The position numbers and the translations under genes were made by a program. A stretch of DNA of 64,000 nt from positions 506,270-570,269 of the forward strand of contig SSNU01000075.1 of assembly GCA_012064415.1 (NCBI GenBank). The letters are read 5' to 3'. This document shows positions 1-10,960 of the stretch, one piece after another. A model generated the notes under the pieces. The model had not been told where the DNA came from, made no database searches, and saw only the letters and a program-made list of their open reading frames with translations. The DNA comes from Gyrodactylus bullatarudis (Eukaryota; Platyhelminthes; Monogenea; Gyrodactylidea; Gyrodactylidae). Positions within the stretch are counted from its first letter, which is position 1. Each line of letters opens with the position of its first letter.

Positions 1-57
1 ATCTCGATTACCTTTTAAGCATTGCACGCGGGAAATTTATGTATACGTCAGCCAATA

Positions 58-1538
58 ATGACAAGTAATTCCATTGTGACTGCCAGTACTATCCTACCAA
101 CTGCAATACAACAGCCAAAGTCAGTTGTTAACACCTCTCGTATACCCTTGACATTGCAACAAACCAAAACAATGATAGACCTAAAGAGGATGTACAATGA
201 TGATGTAACCAAGTTATCAACACATGGACAACTCATGGGTGCAAAAATGAACTCGGAGAAGCCCAAGGATATTTTTGAGGATCTCTGTTACTATCATATT
301 GCACAAGATCATGATAATACACCAGAGGCTCTTGCTAAAAGTGAGAATTTCATCTATTTAATTTCGAATAAAAATTCAAAAAGATTTGTGTGTGAAATAG
401 TAGTTTTATTTTGATAATTCTCTTCCAATTCTTCAGCTGATACGATTCTCGAGGAAGCCATTACTGCTATAATGGATAAAAAGTCAAGAACCCTTCAGGC
501 AATAGATGAATTAATCTTTTGTGAAAATGAATTATACCATGGTCTTTCAAGTCACAATCTCGATAATTATCTTAATAATAAACTCTTGCTTGAAATGGAA
601 AAGGATTCATTTGAATCTGAGAAAGATCTTCTCAAAAGAATCAACGCCAAAATCTCTGAGGCGGAAGAGAGTAATGACTTCAAAGACCCTACTGATGATC
701 GGTTTTCAGATTTGACAAGACTGAAGCTTAAACTTGAATCAGATCCATTGCATTCTGAGTCAACTGAGGAATATAAGTAAGTTGAATTTTTCGAGATAAT
801 GAAAATTTAGGGATAAATTAAAATTTTGTCTAGAACTCTACCTAAACCGCGTGCCAATCTCAAGCGTCAGAGATTCAAACCCTCTAAACCATATAAACCG
901 TCTAGATTTCTTGAAGGCTATAGACGTTTCCTAGGCCCCTTAATTGACTTTCCATTAGACTTGGATGAAGATATTAAAGAAACTGATTTCAACCTTCCTG
1001 ATGTCAACGAAATCCTTCAATCATGGTCAGATAATCCAGATTCAATTATTAAAACAAAAAGACTCCATCACGACCAGAATACTATCAAATCGAGTAATTC
1101 GTGTAAATCTGCAGACTCCCAGACCAATAACAACTCTCCACCGATATCATCATGTAACTTTGAAGATCAAAACTCTTACGTCTGGGATGAAATGGAAGAG
1201 AATAGCAATTCACAACTAATTCTCAATCGAACAGAATCCCAAATAGACAACGAAGATACTCTCGGGTCATTCTCAACTACCAATCCGAAATCAAATCGGA
1301 ACACGGAAGATGATGAAATGGCACTAATGAGAAGTCTTGAAGAGGCTGCCAATGATATTGTGAGTTTTTATAATAAGCTTGAAATGAAAAATAAAATATC
1401 TCAGTTTATCATTTTGAGCATTCGCGTATTATTTGAACAAATATTGCTGAAGAATCTTCTCTCAAGATAAGCGATACTATTCTTCAATTAATTACTTATT
1501 ATGACAAGAGAAATAATGATTCGAATTTGATATTCTAA
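58..1538 (+). CDS. Unrecognised acidic, Asn/Ser-rich nuclear-type protein (exons 1-4, 3' end uncertain)
   Basis: Exons read as 58-340, 437-776, 834-1359 and tentatively 1467-1538. The donors are GTGAGA, GTAAGT and GTGAGT, the acceptors TTCTTCAG, TTGTCTAG and CTCTCAAG, and all junctions keep frame. The first ATG (58) is chosen as start, but the frame is open upstream to base 22, so an earlier exon is possible. The product begins with a Thr/Ser/Gln-rich segment. A charged, mostly helical region with coiled-coil-like spacing follows (exon 2). Next come a basic patch (LPKPRANLKRQRF, start of exon 3) and a long acidic, Asn/Ser-rich disordered tail. I do not recognise the family; the basic patch and disordered acidic tail suggest a nuclear or chromatin protein, which is inference only. 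The exon at 2575-2814 may instead be its true 3' end, because the fourth exon stops after 24 codons and no AATAAA follows it. Confidence 0.55.
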
Positions 1539-2574
1539 AGTACATAGTGTATATGTCAAGGGTAAGACATAATTTTTAATTTTTTGGTTGATATATATTC
1601 CTATATTGAATCCCAAGTTTTAAATTTTATTTTGATGTGTATAATTTCAAATGAGGATACAGGAAAAATTCTCTTTTCATTCATGTAAAAAGATTTATCT
1701 TACAGATCAAAATGACTTCAGAAAATTACAAAAATATATACTCGACTCTGATTGGTCTATAGGGACTGACCAATCAAACGAAACTAGTCTTCTCCCCAAA
1801 AAACCCTATATAATACTATCCCGATTAATATTAAACATTTATTCTGAAATTCAGAATCTGAATATACCCTGATAAATTCCGGTCAATTTTTTTAAAACTC
1901 TTATACTATTCTATTCTCCAATCTGATTGGACAAAACTGATAGGGATGAGATCATGAGAATATATAAATATTATTTTGTTTTTGATTAGCTCATCGTAAC
2001 ACTGAAGAATGTTAATATTGACCCAAGTTTTATTATAAAACTAATTTTGGATCATTTTTTACTGAATCAAAATTTTTAGTTTTCGAAGACTGGGATTGCG
2101 GACCATAAAAACCCCATTATTATTGTTATTGGATTCTTGAGAGACTCGTCATTTTTGAAGGAAATTCGAGTCCTTGAATTCGGGATTTTTTTTCGTTTAA
2201 TTTTCATAGCGTAAAGTTTTTATTTAAACTCTTCTTACAAAATTACTCAAAATGCATAATTTCAACGAGGTCTATTTCTAATTGTAATCCGCATTAACTT
2301 TTGAGTAATATTTTGATAATGAGAAGAATAGTTTAGAATTCCAATGGTTAAACTGCTCAAAGCATGTTAAAAAGAATATTTTTTAGATTACATAACCGTA
2401 ATTGATTCTTGATCAGGCTGTTTAGGAACATCACGTAATGTATATTATCCCTGTTTTAAATCAACTATCTAGCTCTCGTGGGAAGGAAATTTTTTCGGAA
2501 AATTTTCAATATGTATTATTCCGATTAAATATTCCTTTGCTGAGAGAGTCTTTGAGGTTATTTTCCCATCATGA

Positions 2575-2814
2575 CTTGATAAAATAAGTTTCATATTTGC
2601 ATTGACACTAAAGGAATACCTGGATGCCCCGGCCACATCCCCAAGTCAGCCGAATAATAATAATCCAGTTTGCGATGAAGTCAAATCAGTAATCTCCTTC
2701 TCCCGACAAGATGACCCAGAATTTGGTGATATAGATGAAAGCAATTGTGGAATTCACTCAGAGGATCCAGACATTGACGCTGCTGTCCGGTCCATCTTGT
2801 CACCTTCCACCTAA
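2575..2814 (+). CDS. Terminal coding exon, unrecognised acidic protein
   Basis: The open frame runs from 2575 (after an in-frame TGA) and could be entered at an acceptor ending AAATAAG at 2588. It reads through an acidic Asp/Glu/Ser segment (for example DDPEFGDIDESN) to the stop at 2812-2814. The composition matches the gene at 58-1359, so I suspect this is its alternative or true last exon. A polyadenylation signal AATAAA lies 200 bp downstream (3012-3017), which supports an mRNA end here. No ATG suits an independent start. Family unknown. Confidence 0.45.
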   Translation, partial: LDKISFIFALTLKEYLDAPATSPSQPNNNNPVCDEVKSVISFSRQDDPEFGDIDESNCGIHSEDPDIDAAVRSILSPST

Positions 2815-3011
2815 CTGTATAATGATATCTTCTCTTGTACATACTCCATTAATCGTGTGCACCCCGTACCGATTTTTCCCATCCCAATTTCTTTATCATG
2901 AGATCTGTACAAAAATTTATAATAATTTTACCTAAACCTACCCCGTCCAATTCACCAACCTATTCTTTTTTTCGAAATGTATAGAAATTGTGAAATTTTT
3001 TACTCCTACTC

Positions 3012-3017
3012 AATAAA
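3012..3017 (+). terminator. Poly(A) signal AATAAA
   Basis: An AATAAA hexamer about 200 bp after the stop at 2814 and before the PPCS promoter region. It probably ends the transcript of the upstream gene. Confidence 0.5.
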
Positions 3018-3151
3018 ACTAATTTCATACAATTAATCAAATATCTACCTTTCCTCTCGTCTGATGAGTAGCGTGAACAGAGGGTTATTATTTTTAATTG
3101 AAGAATTCACCCTGATATTTTATAAGTTTATACCTTATTATTTAAATGTGC

Positions 3152-3154
<3 letters not shown>

Positions 3155-3187
<33 letters not shown>
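3155..3187. repeat. (TA)n microsatellite
   Basis: An almost pure TA dinucleotide run in the PPCS upstream region. Confidence 0.9.
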
Positions 3188-3190
<3 letters not shown>

Positions 3191-3354
3191 CTAATAAACG
3201 CTATATAGACGTTATTGTAGTTAAAAACCATTCAATGACCATATAAATATACATATTAACAACAAAAAATACAAATTTCTCGAAAAAAGAAAGAAATAAA
3301 AACAATATTTTCTAATTAATAATCAAATGTCCTTCCTATTTCTTGTTGCTTGCT

Positions 3355-3395
3355 CCTGATTGGCTGATCGATTCTATTGGCTAACCAATGAAATT
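3355..3395 (+). promoter_or_regulatory. CCAAT-box cluster upstream of PPCS
   Basis: Three CCAAT/ATTGG cores sit within 40 bp (GATTGGCTGAT, TATTGGCT, ACCAATG), about 65-100 bp before the PPCS ATG at 3455. This is a typical position for NF-Y-type boxes. The same GATTGG word precedes several other starts in the window. Confidence 0.45.
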
Positions 3396-3454
3396 TCGAT
3401 TTAATTCTACTATTATTTTCAGGTATTATTATTGTCAACGTGTAAAAGTGGATT

Positions 3455-5758
3455 ATGACTGATAATAATTGTGACGTCGTCAACTCTTGGCTCTCGGATA
3501 TAGAAGCAAGTATAATCAAATAATATTATAATGAAATAGCATATTTCAACAATGAAATTCGTAGTAATGTGGACAATTTTCTCAGAGACAAGAAGAAGGT
3601 TGTTTTTATAACCTCAGGCGGAACTATGGCTCCATTAGAGCAGAAATGTGTTCGATACATTGAAAATTTTAGGTGAGTTTTCATTCCATCAGAAATTAAT
3701 CAATTTATACTAACTAAATATTATACAACCCAATTATTAAAGTACCGGTACAAGGGGAGCTATATCTGCAGAGTACTTTTTGAAGAATGGACATGCAGTT
3801 ATATTCTTGTGTCGAGATAACTCTGAGGTTCCATTCATCTGGAGACTCTTTAGGCGTTCGAGGAATACTAATTTGACAGCCTCAATGCTGCCTCGAATGA
3901 ACAACTCCGATCTTCTCCAATTAACCCAAGACACTCAGGACTATCAAGAGTTGTTGGGGAATTTAGCCGAGATTAGAGATGCATTCCAAACTTTTCGTGA
4001 GTAATCAATATATCGCATTAATTACTATAAATAGCTATTCTTTCTCACTCCTCCTTCTGTCTGTCTTGCTATCTATCTACCTTTATATTGTGCACACATA
4101 TATTGTATCAATAAACTGATAGTTTGTCTCATATTTTCTCAGGTTCTCTAATAAAAAAGAAACCTGATTGATTATTTAATTCATCTATTCTATCTAACTC
4201 GTGTTGTTATTGATCAAAAGTGAAATTTTTCTATTTATTTTGATAATTTCCAAGTGAAAATCTTGATTTCTCCAGTTTATTTAGATCTTGATAGAAGAAC
4301 AAATGGCTTTATGCTTTTTATTAAGTCTGAGCTTATCATGTGGTCTACTATTTTACTTTTAAATCGATTATGATTATGGTATAAAATCGATTATCCGAAA
4401 CCGGATTTGAATTATTTTCTGTATATTACTTTTGAAATTCTTGATTTTAAGTTAGAGATGAAAATGATTGAAATAATATTTCATTTCGATCAGAGAAACA
4501 TTTGTGCATCATCAACTTTGTGCAAGTAGAAGAGTATCTCGTTAAACTTAGAGCCATTGCATGCATGCTGAACGATCACTACTCTGATGAGAAATTTCCA
4601 GTCATATTCTTCCTGGCCGCTGCTGTCTCGGATTACTTCATGTCAAAAGAGAGCATCTATTCCGAAAAAATACCATCAGGCGTTACAGATTTTCAACTGA
4701 AACTAAATCCTGTCCCAAAGGTTATAAAATACATTAAAAGTCATTGGTTCACTTCACCCAATATGATCTTGATCACTTTCAAAGTACGTCATTATCAATT
4801 ATACCTATGTTCTCAGTAGGGTAATACAAATTTTTTAACTTTTCGAGTTTATGCGTTAAATTGATACAGAATAAGAGAAGAAGAAAATATATATTTATCC
4901 ATGATTCCAATTCAAGATATCGAATTTTCAAATGAGAAATTTTTTTTACCCTCGTCCGAAATATTTATTTTTCTTATGGGGCTTTCAATACAAATGGGGT
5001 GAAAAATAACCCGAGATTTCGTTCTAGGGTTAGATATTGGACAAGTATTGATCTTTTTAAATCATATTTTCACGTCAAATTAATATATTCTCAGTACACC
5101 CTGAAAAAATCCAGTTAATTTGGGAAAAATTAACGATTTTAGGCGAAATGGGAAATCAGAACATCGAAATTTTTATATTTAGTTTTCGAATACGGTAATT
5201 AGGAGCATAAAGAATCTATTTGAAGCATGAAATAGAAAAGTGTTTGGGGAAAAAAAATATTTGTCTTACTCTAGTTCTTAGTCAAAAAATAAAAATTCTC
5301 ATTATTCTAGATTTTAATTTCTGAGTAAATTCTGTCAGATTTCTCAACCCTATTTAATTCGCTTACAAGGAAACTGAAATGACTTTTTATAGGATTCTTC
5401 TTGGTTTTTAATAAGGGTGTGTATTTTGCAATGGATTCACAAAAAAGGGGTATGTTTTATTAACAAAAATAGCAAAGTTTCCTCGGTTATAAGAAATTAA
5501 ATGTAATTAAATACTTCATTTATTCTTTAGCTCGAAACAGATAAAAACATCTTGTTTGACAAAGCAGTCGAATCCTTGATTAAAAACAATTCAGATATTG
5601 TCATTGCAAACCTCTTGGAGACTCGTTATAAACAGCTCCATATCATAACTAAAGGTGAACCATCCCTTTTGGAAATGACTGTCGAGTCATTGGGCCAGGA
5701 AATTGAAGAAAAACTTGTCCTCAAAATTATAGACTTTTCGGATAAAAATAAATTCTAA
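3455..5758 (+). CDS. PPCS: Phosphopantothenate-cysteine ligase (PPCS)
   Basis: Second enzyme of coenzyme A synthesis: it joins 4'-phosphopantothenate to cysteine using a nucleotide triphosphate, in the cytosol. Exons are 3455-3509, 3540-3672, 3743-3996, 4494-4783 and 5531-5758. They join in frame to 320 codons (319 aa; animal PPCS is about 310). Family landmarks in order: VFITSGGT (nucleotide-binding loop), ENFSTGTRGA across the exon 2/3 junction, GHAVIFLCR, FFLAAAVSDYF, LNPVPKVI, ILITFKLETD across the exon 4/5 junction, and DIVIANLLETR. Intron 1 is only 30 bp (GTATAATC...AATAG). Without it the ligase frame has no ATG; with it the N-terminus starts at a good ATG. The other introns are 70, 497 and 747 bp, so length grows toward the 3' end. 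The next coding region begins 93 bp later with no poly(A) signal between, so the two may share a transcript. Confidence 0.9.
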
Positions 5759-5851
5759 AATCATATTGCTTGTACTTTTTTACTCTCTTGAAATTATCCA
5801 CTAAAACACATTTTAATTATATTTCTTTTATTCATTATCAGGAATAGAAAT

Positions 5852-6442
5852 ATGGACCCACTCGGATTTCTCCCACCAAACAACCAAATACCCAGTATGA
5901 ATGGAATTCCCCCCCAACCTCAATTCATCCCAGATCCAACACGCCAGCAACCACAATTGCAACATGCTGCTTCTGAATCATACTTACCAAATCTTCAGTT
6001 ACAAAATGACCAGACTCCATATGGGACACCTAACTTTATCCCATCAAGTCATCCACCTCCTCTCCCTTCAAACAATGAAGGTGGAAATGTTATCCTGCCC
6101 CCATTACCAAAGTGTCAAGGTCCCAAAACCTTTGGCACCATTCATGGATGGAATGATCCGCCAGTCCTAGCTGATGACAATTCGAATAAAATTCCTCTCA
6201 AACTAAAGAATAAGGTAACCATTCAACCTCCCACACAGCCACAAACCTTTTATAATCCCCTTGATTATGTGAACACTCAGCCGATGCCGCCTAACCAGAA
6301 TTCTGGACATTTGCCCCCTCATCAGCCACCTAATAATCTCTATCAGACTATGCCGGGCTACAATACTAATGGAGTTTCTTTACCACGTAACTACAGTGCT
6401 GACTGTAGACTTGGAAATTATCCACCCCAGAATCTTAATTGA
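5852..6442 (+). CDS. Small Pro/Asn/Gln-rich protein with Sec31-type GWNDPP active fragment
   Basis: A single 196-aa open frame that starts at ATG 5852, just after a strong splice acceptor (pyrimidine tract plus CAG at 5839-5841), and ends at 6442. It is almost entirely low-complexity Pro/Gln/Asn. It contains HGWNDPPVL at about residues 98-106, followed by a basic stretch KIPLKLKNKV. GWNDPP is the hallmark of the Sec31 C-terminal disordered region, where the Trp-Asn pair contacts Sec23/Sar1 in the COPII coat, and also occurs at the N-terminus of SRA1 proteins. Neither the WD40 and alpha-solenoid parts of Sec31 nor the C-terminal helical domain is present. It may be a detached Sec31 fragment, an SRA1-like relative, or an internal exon of a larger gene. 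The acceptor 83 bp after the PPCS stop suggests trans-splicing in an operon, which is inference. Confidence 0.55.
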   Translation: MDPLGFLPPNNQIPSMNGIPPQPQFIPDPTRQQPQLQHAASESYLPNLQLQNDQTPYGTPNFIPSSHPPPLPSNNEGGNVILPPLPKCQGPKTFGTIHGWNDPPVLADDNSNKIPLKLKNKVTIQPPTQPQTFYNPLDYVNTQPMPPNQNSGHLPPHQPPNNLYQTMPGYNTNGVSLPRNYSADCRLGNYPPQNLN

Positions 6443-7095
6443 ATCATTTATTCCTTTATTACCCATATGATGCATTAATGCATAATAATACGTTTTAAAA
6501 AAATGATTTATTTTTTCAACCTTAATTGGATTATAGGCAAGTACAGTAAAAACTATTCAAAGATGAAGTAAAACCCCAAAAAATAAGAATAACCAATCTA
6601 TAGATGTTAAACAAAAACTATGATGAATTCCAAACTTTAATAGAAAAAGAATATTTTGATTTGTTTATTATTAACAATCCACGGTCCCTAACCATTCTCT
6701 TTTACAATAATCGATCTACGCCCTCTCTATCTATGATGGTTATGGGGATATTTTTTTATATGAAAGGAAACCTTACTCTCTAATCTCAACTCTAATGTGA
6801 TTTATAAAATAAGACAAGATGTAAGAGAACAAATGTGATGATCAACTAATTTTGTTGCCAATATAAAACTATTGGTTACCCACTGAGAAAAGACCAATCA
6901 AATTGCAACAATCTATCTACTTCATTTGATTGGCTAATTTGAAACAAAAAGTGATAACGCTCTATATTTGTTATATTATTCTGAAATGGAAAAAAATATA
7001 AAAAGTTTTTCTTTTGAAAAAAACATCTTCAAACTCACTATGATTGATTGAAATGTTGAGATCAATTTATACTAAAATTATCTCATCATTTTTAG
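6443..7095 (+). promoter_or_regulatory. RFT1 upstream region with CCAAT boxes
   Basis: No coding signal seen. ACCAATCA (about 6894) and GATTGGCT (about 6928) are followed by TATA-like AT-rich sequence near 6962-6975. The region ends in the pyrimidine-rich acceptor TCATTTTTAG at 7086-7095. Confidence 0.35.
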
Positions 7096-10000
7096 ACGTC
7101 AAAGAATGCCGACCAAATTGTAGCTGGCAGTTTCTCCCTATTCGGTTACACTCTAGGACTAAAGACTGCACTTAAGATTTTCACCCTATTGGCAAATTCC
7201 TACATTGTCCGTTCGTTGCCATTCGAGATAATTGGAATAGCCAACTTTCGTCTTGGATTATTTTGTACAACCCTGTTATTTCTTTCAAGGGAGAGTTTAC
7301 GTCATGCCCTTCTCAGTAATGCCTGCACCATCTCGAATCATCTAGATTCTAATCTTAGAAAAAAGAAATGGTCTGACTATGTTAATACATGTTGGCGCTG
7401 TCCCATAATCGGTTTGATAATTTCAATTCCCCTCGGCTACTACTGGGCCTACGTGCTTTCCATTTCAACAGACTCTTGCGTTTACGGAAATCTAGAGTTA
7501 TGCACAGAACTACGCGACAACTACATTATTTGCGTTCTCATATGCATTATCGCCTGTTTCATTGAATTAACGGCGGAAATTTTCTGGCTATCTTGTCAGG
7601 TTTTCCTTCTCATAAAAGAACGAATTCTCATCGAAGCCTTGGCACATGGTTTACGTTTATTGACCACTTTATTACTGATACATTTCAATAGTCATAACAA
7701 CACGAATGATATCTATGCCCTAGTGCTACCTCAGATAATATTTTCTCTAACATTACTCGTGAGTAGTCTCGGCCTAAAAAATATTTGAATATCTAAAATG
7801 CACTAAAATATTAATCTTCACACAATAGATCCCAAAATATGTGTTCATAGATTGGCGATTTTAGTAATTTTGAAAGAACTCTAACGCATGTTATTGCTTT
7901 CAATCATTTTTATGCACAAATTCTTTTCGATATACAAACAATACTCTTTTAGTTCAAGTACAAACTCTTTGAAATGGTTGAGAGAATTAAGAATTTCACA
8001 AATTTTGATAAGCAAACTAACATATATATTTTCTCTTCAAACTTTAGATTGCCAATCTTTTCTTCTTTCATAGAAAAATTCGAAAAGCTCCTATTACAGT
8101 CAATGACACCGCATTGATAACAAATATTGGTGACTTTTTACCGACGAGCCTCGTACTTAGGCCTGACGAGGAAACCTGGCAACTGGGCAAAAAATTTTTC
8201 GCCCAGGGTGTTCTCAAACAGTTCTTGACTGAAGGGGAACGATATCTCATAAGTGGTTTGAATCTGCTCACCCTATCGGAACAAGGAATCTACGATGTTA
8301 TCGATAATCTCTCCATGATTGTGCCCAGAGTTATTTTCACACCCATTAATGAAAGTTGTCATTTGGCCTTTAGTCATGGCATTGAAAGGGATAGAGAACT
8401 TGATAAACAAGACATTGTAAGTATCATTATTAGTATAGAGTAGAGTAGGCCAAATTTTTAAACTCATTTTTTCCTATAAAACCAAGAACTACTTGGTTCA
8501 AAATTAAAAAATCTCGATTAAAAATGAAAAATTTTCAATACACTTGTGAAACGAGCGGGATATTGAAAAGAACTAAAATTCAAGTAGCAAGACAGTTTTT
8601 CAAACTTTTTGGTGAATGAACCGAATCTATATTTTTTCGAATTTTATTGCTCGCCATGTTTTTGTCTCTTATCTTGATAGCTAATTATAAATTTTCTGAT
8701 TTAGAAAAAACTTCGCCAAACAGTCACTGTTCTCAAGACATCCCTTCGCTTCGGTACAATAATCAGCTTCCTGGGCATGATAGTAGCAGCTAATTATTCA
8801 AGGATAGCACTTAAACTCTTTTCTGGTCCTGTTATGCTTACCGGACCAGGTGTCAACTTACTTAGGATAGCTAGTGTCTATGTCTTAATATGTTCCATGA
8901 ACGGTCCAACCGAAGGACTCTGGAATGCAATGGTTCGTCAAGAGGAGATGAAAAACTACAATTTCATGATGGTTTCATTCTCAATTCTCTACATGTTGAT
9001 CGTTTTTATTTTTGTCAACCTATTTGGTGTCTATGGTTTCACACTGGCAAAATGTTTCAATCTCTTGACCAGATTCATCTACAGGTGATTTCACTTTGCT
9101 GCTATGCATTCGAAATTTCACCCTGAATTTTCATACTTGTTCTAGAATTAAAATTCCCATTAATTTTTGTTCTTGAGATCTTTGAAAAAACAGGAAACTT
9201 TGTATTTATGAGATCACTGAGTCCTATTCGATCAAGAGTGAGAAAGAATCGAATCGTTCAGCTCAAAGTTCAAAAAACTAGCTTCACTCACTTAAATTAT
9301 AAAGTTAAACTTTGAGGTGAAAAATTTTTAGAAAGTAAACCTAATTATAATTGACATGAAGATGAGAAATTACTATTTTTGCAAAAAAACTCAATATTTT
9401 TTTCCGGATTGACAGAAAAAAATAATTTATTACTCTGGGGAATCGAACCACTTGAATTTTTCGATTATCACGAAGGCAATTTATCGAAAATCTGCCAGCT
9501 TCATTTTTCTCGGAAACAGTCTAAAAACGGCCTAAATTTGGTCGGATTAAAAATTTATTCGGAATTTTTTCGAATATCCACATCTTATCAACTCCATCCG
9601 TTTTAGAATTCAAAAAATTATTTTTTTCTGTCAATCCGGAAAAAAATATTGAGTTTTTTTGCAAAAATAGTAATTTCTCATCTTCATGTCAACTAGCTTT
9701 ATATAACTGTTTTCACGTGTTTTCCATATCCTTGTAACTTAATAAATAAATTCCCATTCTAAATGAGGTATCAAATTAATTTTAAAATGATTTATATTTT
9801 TTCAGCTCCGTAAAAATTCGCAATCTTCTTACACATGTAACACTAAGGAAATATGCCAAGCCAATGGATGTTTTTACTGATCTCTTGGTCATGTCTCGAC
9901 CGAAGTTCTTCACAATGATAGTTGGTCTTTCCCTCTTATTACTAGGTAGATGGTCGGATACTCGCTTTTGTTGTGAGTCTGGCCAATTCAGCTCAATTAT

Positions 10001-10121
10001 CCTAGTTCACATCATAAGTGTTGGCGGAATTTCAGGAATTTTATTGCTTCTCGCCATTTACCGTGATGAAAAAAAAGACATATCCAACTTTTATAAGATA
10101 TTTTCACGAAAGAATCAATAA
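7096..10121 (+). CDS. RFT1: RFT1-type ER membrane lipid-linked-oligosaccharide protein
   Basis: A multi-pass ER membrane protein needed for N-glycosylation with Man5GlcNAc2-PP-dolichol. Exons are 7096-7758, 7953-8011, 8074-8416, 8705-9084 and 9806-10121, joining to 587 codons with no frame break (human RFT1 is 541 aa). Family signatures: EIIGIANFRLGLF, TLLFLSRESLR, KKFFAQGVLKQFLTEGERY, LSEQGIYDVIDNLS, NGPTEGLWNAM, KNYNFMMVSFS and FTLAKCFNL. Exon 1 has no ATG: it opens directly at an acceptor in phase 0 (TSKNADQ...). A very short first exon or an AUG supplied by a spliced leader must provide the start. Intron 2 (8012-8073, 62 bp) fits only a GC-AG intron (AA|GCAAAC...CATAG). Intron 4 contains a foldback element. 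The poly(A) hexamer overlaps the stop codon. Confidence 0.9.
8012..8073 (+). other. Probable GC-AG intron in RFT1
   Basis: Both flanking exons are needed for the RFT1 reading frame. No GT between 7953 and 8073 gives the required phase, whereas GC at 8012 does. Length is 62 bp. Confidence 0.5.
9351..9692. mobile_element. MITE-like foldback element in RFT1 intron 4
   Basis: A 342-bp element whose first roughly 80 bp (TTGACATGAAGATGAG onward) recur as the reverse complement at its end (CTCATCTTCATGTCAA). No transposase. Fragments of the same terminus occur near 14300, 22010, 27190, 38340, 43850 and 61316. Confidence 0.75.
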
Positions 10122-10122
10122 A
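10117..10122 (+). terminator. Poly(A) signal overlapping the RFT1 stop codon
   Basis: AATAAA is formed across the CAA-TAA-A junction, so the signal starts inside the last sense codon. The 3' UTR would be very short. Confidence 0.5.
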
Positions 10123-10951
10123 TCTACAAAAATTACTAAAATTTTATTTTTCAACACTTAACTCTATTCACACATGCTAATTTGCCAACCGGTCAAGCGA
10201 CATCTCCTTTTCATGTTTTATTTCAAGTTAACATTTATTCTATTTTCACAAGCTAGCGTTTAATATTGCCCAATGCCCTGTTCAAATGAATTTTAAAAAT
10301 TCTAATATAACCAATATCAATCGTCAGATATTTTAATTAATTAATTCATCCTCTCACTGAGACCCACTCAGATGTACAAGGCACGTTTTATTCTATAGAG
10401 CATTAAGAGAATGTAAAATCACGCCTAAAAATTTGAAATAAGCAATCGTCTAAACTCTATCAGCTAAAGTTTGATAGATAGTCGAGTTTAGGATCATAAA
10501 AAGATGCTATTTTTTATCACTCTGTTCCAATGAAATTGCATAAAGTTTAAACCAATCATATTCAAGAAGAAGCTAAAAATTTGGTTATTTTTCAAATCAT
10601 GATATGGCGCCAAATTCCCATTTTTTATTGATTTGAAAGTGACCAAAAGAGTTTTTTTAGAATCAGAACTAGACAAGAAAATCAATTATGCCACTTCAAT
10701 ATCATATCATCAGAGTTAAATTTTGATTTCTTGATCATTTTCTGTAAAAAAAGGAAGTTGAGATTTTATATTCGTGCGAATTTTTACTTTCTATTTTTCG
10801 ATAATTCTTACAGCTTGAAAAACAAAAAATAAGAATGATACTAGATCAGTTGAGATGGGTGGAAATTGGTTTCTTTGTCTATTGACGATCCTGAAAAATT
10901 ACGTTTGATTCCACACCCACCTTGAAATCAACAAAAATTTTAACTCATTGT
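10123..10951. other. Intergenic, no gene seen
   Basis: AT-rich DNA with short open frames only. An inverted pair of short arms (CTAAACTCTATC and GATAGATAGTCGAG) lies near 10450-10490. No supported gene. Confidence 0.5.
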
Positions 10952-10960
10952 TTAAAATAA

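Noticed and set aside
48..266. Minus-strand frame opposite the first exon
   Set aside because: Shadow of the plus-strand exon, which has splice sites and coherent composition.
3155..3187. CRISPR or tandem-array structure
   Set aside because: It is a simple TA microsatellite; no spaced repeats exist in the window.
7888..8073. 61-codon frame between RFT1 exons
   Set aside because: Wrong frame; RFT1 exon 2 (7953-8011) in another frame matches the family.
9379..9606. 75-codon frame inside the RFT1 intron
   Set aside because: Lies between the arms of a foldback element, low complexity, no start context or family match.
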